64,000 nucleotides of DNA from Opisthocomus hoazin (Eukaryota > Chordata > Aves > Opisthocomiformes > Opisthocomidae). The notes beneath the pieces were generated by a model, which saw nothing but the letters and a program-made list of their open reading frames with translations, had not been told where the DNA came from and searched no databases. Made by a program: the position numbers and the translations under genes. Positions 60,360 through 64,000 of the stretch are shown in pieces (position 1 is the stretch's first letter; every line of letters begins with the position of its first letter). The stretch is taken from assembly GCF_030867145.1 (NCBI RefSeq), contig NC_134454.1, forward strand, positions 52,362,830 to 52,426,829, written 5' to 3'.

Positions 60360-60880
60360 ACTGCCTGAAACCACCAGGTTCTGACCCCCTGCAGTTTTCG
60401 TTGTGGGAGCTGCGGGACAGACCACCGCCTCTCGGCCGTGCGAGGTGTGGGCAGGCCACCGGACCCTCCGGGCGAGCGACCCGTGGCCTGGACCCCCATC
60501 CCCGCTGCCCCGAGATGCCGCCGGTGAGCGGAGCCCGCGGCCCCCGGTTCTCCCCGCAGCCGCTCCTCGGGCCGGGGATCGACCCCCGCACCCGCCGGGC
60601 GCCCGCTGCCGTCGCGACAACCCCGCCGGCGGCCCGGCTCTGTCGCGACATCTGCCCCGGCCCCGCCGCCGGCTCTTGCCGGTGGTTCCCGGGCCGGGCT
60701 GCTGGCGCCGGGGAGAAGTCCTCCCGCGATGGAACTCAGAAGGCCATCCGGAAACTGAAAGCTGGCCGCTCCCCTTGGACCCTGGACCGACGCGAGGGGG
60801 GAAAACTCGTCTTCCCCACGTTACTCGGAAGCCCTCGGCAGCAGCCGCATCGGAAGGCGGTGGAAAATGTTTAAATACGC
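60360..60880. promoter_or_regulatory. CpG island without an assigned gene
   Basis: A sharply bounded GC- and CpG-rich block of about 500 bp lies about 0.9 kb past the FOXB2 stop codon. Open frames on both strands (up to about 207 codons) overlap one another and are composition effects. It could be a developmental-gene CpG island, an antisense or lncRNA promoter, or part of a long FOXB2 3' region. Confidence 0.6.
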
Positions 60881-61721
60881 CGGGCTATGCAGAACCAGTG
60901 CTGTCCGCTGTTTGTCTGGGGGACTGCTTCCTCTACGAGAAATTCATTTTTAGGAGCAGAAATGCCGACACAGCTCCCGTTTTTTTATCGTTTCTTCTAA
61001 TTACCGCTCGGTTTATCCGGCCGTAAACTTTAGCGGCAATCCCCTTTCCAGCAGTCCGATGTCCAAATCGCGACACCGATCCGTGCCTCACCAGCGCAGC
61101 ACTGTCAGCAGCAATTCTTTCAGCGTTTAGGAATGTCATAATTTCGGAAATTAAAGTGTAACACACACACACACCCCCGGATCAGAGAGAACAACTGGAA
61201 ATTCAGCAGTTCTTCCTCTTCCCCCCCCCAACCCCCGCGGCGTTGCCCCCCGACGCGGAACGCTGGGACGGGCCGGGGGGTGCGAGCGGGGAGCGGAGAC
61301 CTCCGGCGCGGGTGCCGCCGCCGTGTGAATCCCCGCTAATTAACCGAGAGCTATTTACAGCTCGCTCGTCAGGCGGCGAGCGAGGCGCGCCCCGAGGCCC
61401 GGCGGCTGGCCGGGGGTCTGGGGTTAACGCTTCGCCCGCCGCCTTCGGAGCGCGATCGGCGGGGCGGGGGTCTCCCGTCCCCCGGGAGAGGGCGAGGGGA
61501 AGCAGAGCTTGGGGAGGCGGGAGGGGGGGGTGACCCTTCCGCAGGCGACCCCCTCCCGGCCCCCCCCGCTCCGAGCCGGCCCCTTCGGCCCCCGACCCGC
61601 CACATCGCCCCTCGACCGCTGGCGAGACGTTTAGCGACGATCGCAGCGCCCACCTGCCGCCCGGGCCCCCGCGCCGCGCCCCGGGCCCCCTCCCTGCCCC
61701 CGACCCCCCCCCCCCCGCCCG
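60881..61721. other. Downstream flank / 3' UTR region of FOXB2
   Basis: Probably includes the FOXB2 3' UTR. A short CA repeat lies at 61160-61174. The DNA from about 61200 is again CpG-rich. I do not see a convincing minus-strand AATAAA close to the stop, so the transcript end is not placed. Confidence 0.5.
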
Positions 61722-62283
61722 TTAGGAGCGCACCAGGACGGAGCGGAGGGAGCCCTTGCCCTCGGGGCTGCTGCCGGCGGGCTGCTCCAGCGGCGGGGCG
61801 GCGGGCGGGGAAGCGGCGGGGCAGATCTGCGAGGCGGCGACCGTCAGAGCGGGGATGGCCGAGGCGGCGGGCACGGCCGGCTTGATGGGCACCGGGACGG
61901 CGGGCATAGTCTGTGCCGGCGGGTGGCAGAGCGCCTTCACCGGCACCCCGAAGGGTCCGTAGTCGGGGGACACGGGCACGCCGGCCACCGGGTCCATCAC
62001 CCCGACGTGCGGCCACACGGAGCTCACCACGCCGCCGAGCTGGCCGGGCACCGGGTAGCCCAGGTGGTGCATCACCGAGGCCAGCGGCAGCCCGCCGGCC
62101 TGCAGCACCCCCTTGTAATCTCTGCCGATGATGTTCTCGATGGCGAACGGGTGCTTGAAGCCCGACGGCTGGCCGCTCCCGTAGGGCGAGAACTGCGGCA
62201 GCCTCCCCACGGCGGCGGCGGCGGCGGCGGCGGCGGCCACGGCCGCCTCGGAGCCCGCCAGCCCCGGCATCTTGCCGGGGGGA

Positions 62284-62319
<36 letters not shown>

Positions 62320-62771
62320 GGGGGGTGCGGGTGGAAGTAGTGCACCATGTGCGGGGCGGGAGCCGGCGGCTTGCCTTGGCCTCCCGCCCCGCCGCCCGCC
62401 CCGCCGCCGCCGCCGGGCAGGTGATGCTCGGGGCGCAGGACCTTGAAGCGCTTTCTCCGGCGGAGGAAGCTGCCGTTCTCGAACATGTCCCCGCAGTCCG
62501 GGTGCAGCGCCCAGAAGCTGCCCTTGCCCGGCTGGTCGGGGCGGCGCGGGATCTTGATGAAGCAGTCGTTGAAGGAGAGGTTGTGGCGGAGGGAGTTCTG
62601 CCAGCGCTGCGTGTGCTCCCGGTAGTAGGGAAACCGCTCCATGATGAACTTGTAGATGTCGCTCAGGGGCAGCATCTTCTCGGCCGAGTGCTGGATGGCC
62701 ATGGCCGTCAGGGAGATGTAGGAGTAGGGCGGCTTCTGGTCGCTGTACGAGCTCTTCCCCGGCCTGGGCAT
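61722..62771 (-). CDS. FOXB2: FOXB2, forkhead box transcription factor B2 (single exon, complete)
   Basis: A 349-residue nuclear DNA-binding protein of the forkhead (winged-helix) family, class B, expressed in the developing nervous system. The start ATG is the complement of 62769-62771 and the stop TAA of 61722-61724; there is no intron, as in other FOXB genes. Residues about 13-105 are the forkhead domain: [17 protein letters not shown], the recognition helix [17 protein letters not shown] and wing [12 protein letters not shown]. It is followed by the basic [10 protein letters not shown] and by Gly-, Pro- (16 in a row) and Ala-rich (9 in a row) linkers. The C-terminal block [19 protein letters not shown] and the end SVLVRS identify FOXB2 rather than FOXB1. 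Human FOXB2 is about 432 aa; the shortfall lies in the low-complexity linkers. CpG islands surround it, which is typical of Polycomb-controlled developmental genes. Confidence 0.97.
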
Positions 62772-64000
62772 GGCCGCCCCGCCGCGGCCCTCCCGCGGCC
62801 GCTCGACCCCGCCGCGCCGGGCTCCGGCTATGCCCCGCTCCCGGTGGGTCGGGGGGCCCCGCCGCCGCCGCTACATCCCGGGCGCCGCCCGCCCGGCCCA
62901 CCCACGACCGCGACCGCCCCGCGGGCTCCGCGCACGCCTCCCTCGGGCAGCCCCGCCGCTTTGCCGCGGAGGCAGAGGCGGGTCCCGGACCCCGCCGGTC
63001 CCCCCCGCTCTCCTCCCCCGGGGGCCGCCGGGTCTGCCGGGCTTCCCCGCTGCCGCTCCGGCTGGGGGTTGCGAGGGCTCGGGGGGTGAAGTCTCCCCGC
63101 GCCTCTGCGGGGACGGGGAGGAAGGGGGGGGGGGGTAGAAGGGCCCCTCTCACCGCTCGGTCCGGCGTCCCCCGAAAAGTTGGCGGCGCGGGAGCCGGAG
63201 GGGAGAGGAGGCGAGCGGGGCGGCGGCGGCGGCTGTGGCGGGGCCGGGCGCTCGGCGCGGTTTTGTAACGGTGCCCGGAGCGGGGAGACCCCCGCGGCTC
63301 CGGCTCCCCGGCTATCACATGACAGCGGCTCGGGGACTCGGCGTCGCACGGGAGAGGAGCGGGGAGAGGCTCCCCGGCTCCCCTCCCGCTCACCCCTCCT
63401 CGGCGGGGCGAGGTGGAGCCAGCGGGGTGGGGAAACGCCGGGCGGGAGACGGAGCCGCTCCGAAAACGGCGGGGCAAGCGACGGCAGCGCCCATCTCCCC
63501 CCTCCTCGCCCTTCCCCCTCTCCCTCCCTCCCGGCGCCTTCCCAGGCCCCCTGCCCGCTGTGTGTCCGTCCCGTCCCCCCCCCCCCCCCCGCACAGCCCG
63601 GCGGGGGCGAAGCGCCTCGGGGGGCACCGCGGCAGCGGGGGGCGGACAGCGGGGCAGGTCTTCCCTCCTCCCCGGGGCGAACCGTGCGGCACCTCGGGGA
63701 AGCGGGCGTCAGGCTAGCAGCCCGGGGAACCCCGAGCGGGAAACGGGGGCCGCCTGGAGTCAATTTTAACGTCCCTCTCGCTGAGTTTTGAAAAGCTGCG
63801 CGAAGCGTAGCGGGGGAGCGAGAGAGACGCAGCCAGCGCTGCGCTGCGCTGCCCCGCTCGTTAGGGCTCGTCAGAGCGGCCGGAGCGTCTCCCCCGCGCT
63901 GGTACCCACCGCGCCGCAGCATCCCCTGCGCGCTTCCAGGCGAGCCGCCGGGCTCCTGAGCGGGAGCCAACGAACAGCCCAACGGCTCGCACCCATCCCC
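62772..64000. promoter_or_regulatory. FOXB2 upstream CpG island and 5' flank
   Basis: The stretch upstream of the FOXB2 ATG is extremely GC- and CpG-rich up to the window edge. It contains G13 (63124-63136), C16 (63575-63590) and an E-box-like TCACATGA near 63315. The 5' UTR and core promoter must lie here, but no TATA box or start site can be fixed. Very long open frames on both strands (up to 752 codons, overlapping FOXB2 out of frame) are due to base composition. Confidence 0.75.

Noticed and set aside
60347..61026. Overlapping 175-, 187- and 207-codon frames in the orphan CpG island
   Set aside because: They overlap on both strands, carry no motif and fit base composition alone.
61923..63089. 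388-codon plus-strand frame antisense to FOXB2
   Set aside because: It is a mirror of FOXB2 codon usage in GC-rich DNA; no domain, and no splice or promoter support.
61369..63627. 752-codon open frame on the minus strand overlapping FOXB2
   Set aside because: It is out of frame with the clear forkhead protein, made almost only of Arg, Gly, Pro and Ala, and explained by very high GC content.

Overview
This is avian nuclear DNA. The repeats are chicken-repeat-1 (CR1) LINE copies, recognised by their 8-bp 3' terminal repeats and reverse-transcriptase and endonuclease frames, plus bird-type endogenous-retrovirus LTRs. The two genes, VPS13A and FOXB2, are neighbours on the same strand, as I recall for human 9q21. 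In birds this block lies on chromosome Z, an inference from synteny. I cannot name the species.

About 1-22.0 kb, minus strand: the first sixteen coding exons of VPS13A (bridge-like lipid-transfer protein). The ATG is at 21994, in a CpG island at about 20.85-22.4 kb, and the last exon in view ends at 1842. All junctions are GT-AG. The exons sum to 1455 nt (485 codons) in one uninterrupted frame, and the gene continues past base 1. The introns hold a CR1 endonuclease fragment (1-650), a CR1 3' end with a 26-bp tandem duplication (about 4.92-5.17 kb), a TG-rich microsatellite beside exon 12, a G-quadruplex-prone tract and a solo LTR (18594-19228).

About 22.4-61 kb: an AT-rich gene desert with no gene I can prove. 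It holds a 2-kb CR1 (about 25.3-27.35 kb), smaller CR1 pieces (31.2, 39.9-41.0 and 46.7 kb), an antisense LTR split by a microsatellite (38.06-38.47 kb) and a 1153-bp solo LTR with a perfect 5-bp target duplication (52983-54135). There is an inverted pair of GATA sites at 29.25 kb, one unassigned exon-like open frame on the minus strand at 24.5-24.8 kb, and traces of old tRNA-derived SINEs. Its size and position next to a developmental transcription factor suggest FOXB2 regulatory sequence, but that is inference.

About 60.4-64 kb: CpG islands and the intact single-exon gene FOXB2 (62771-61722, minus, 349 aa), a forkhead transcription factor. The two genes have no known shared pathway. I found no CRISPR array, operon, functional tRNA or rRNA gene, or exotic system.
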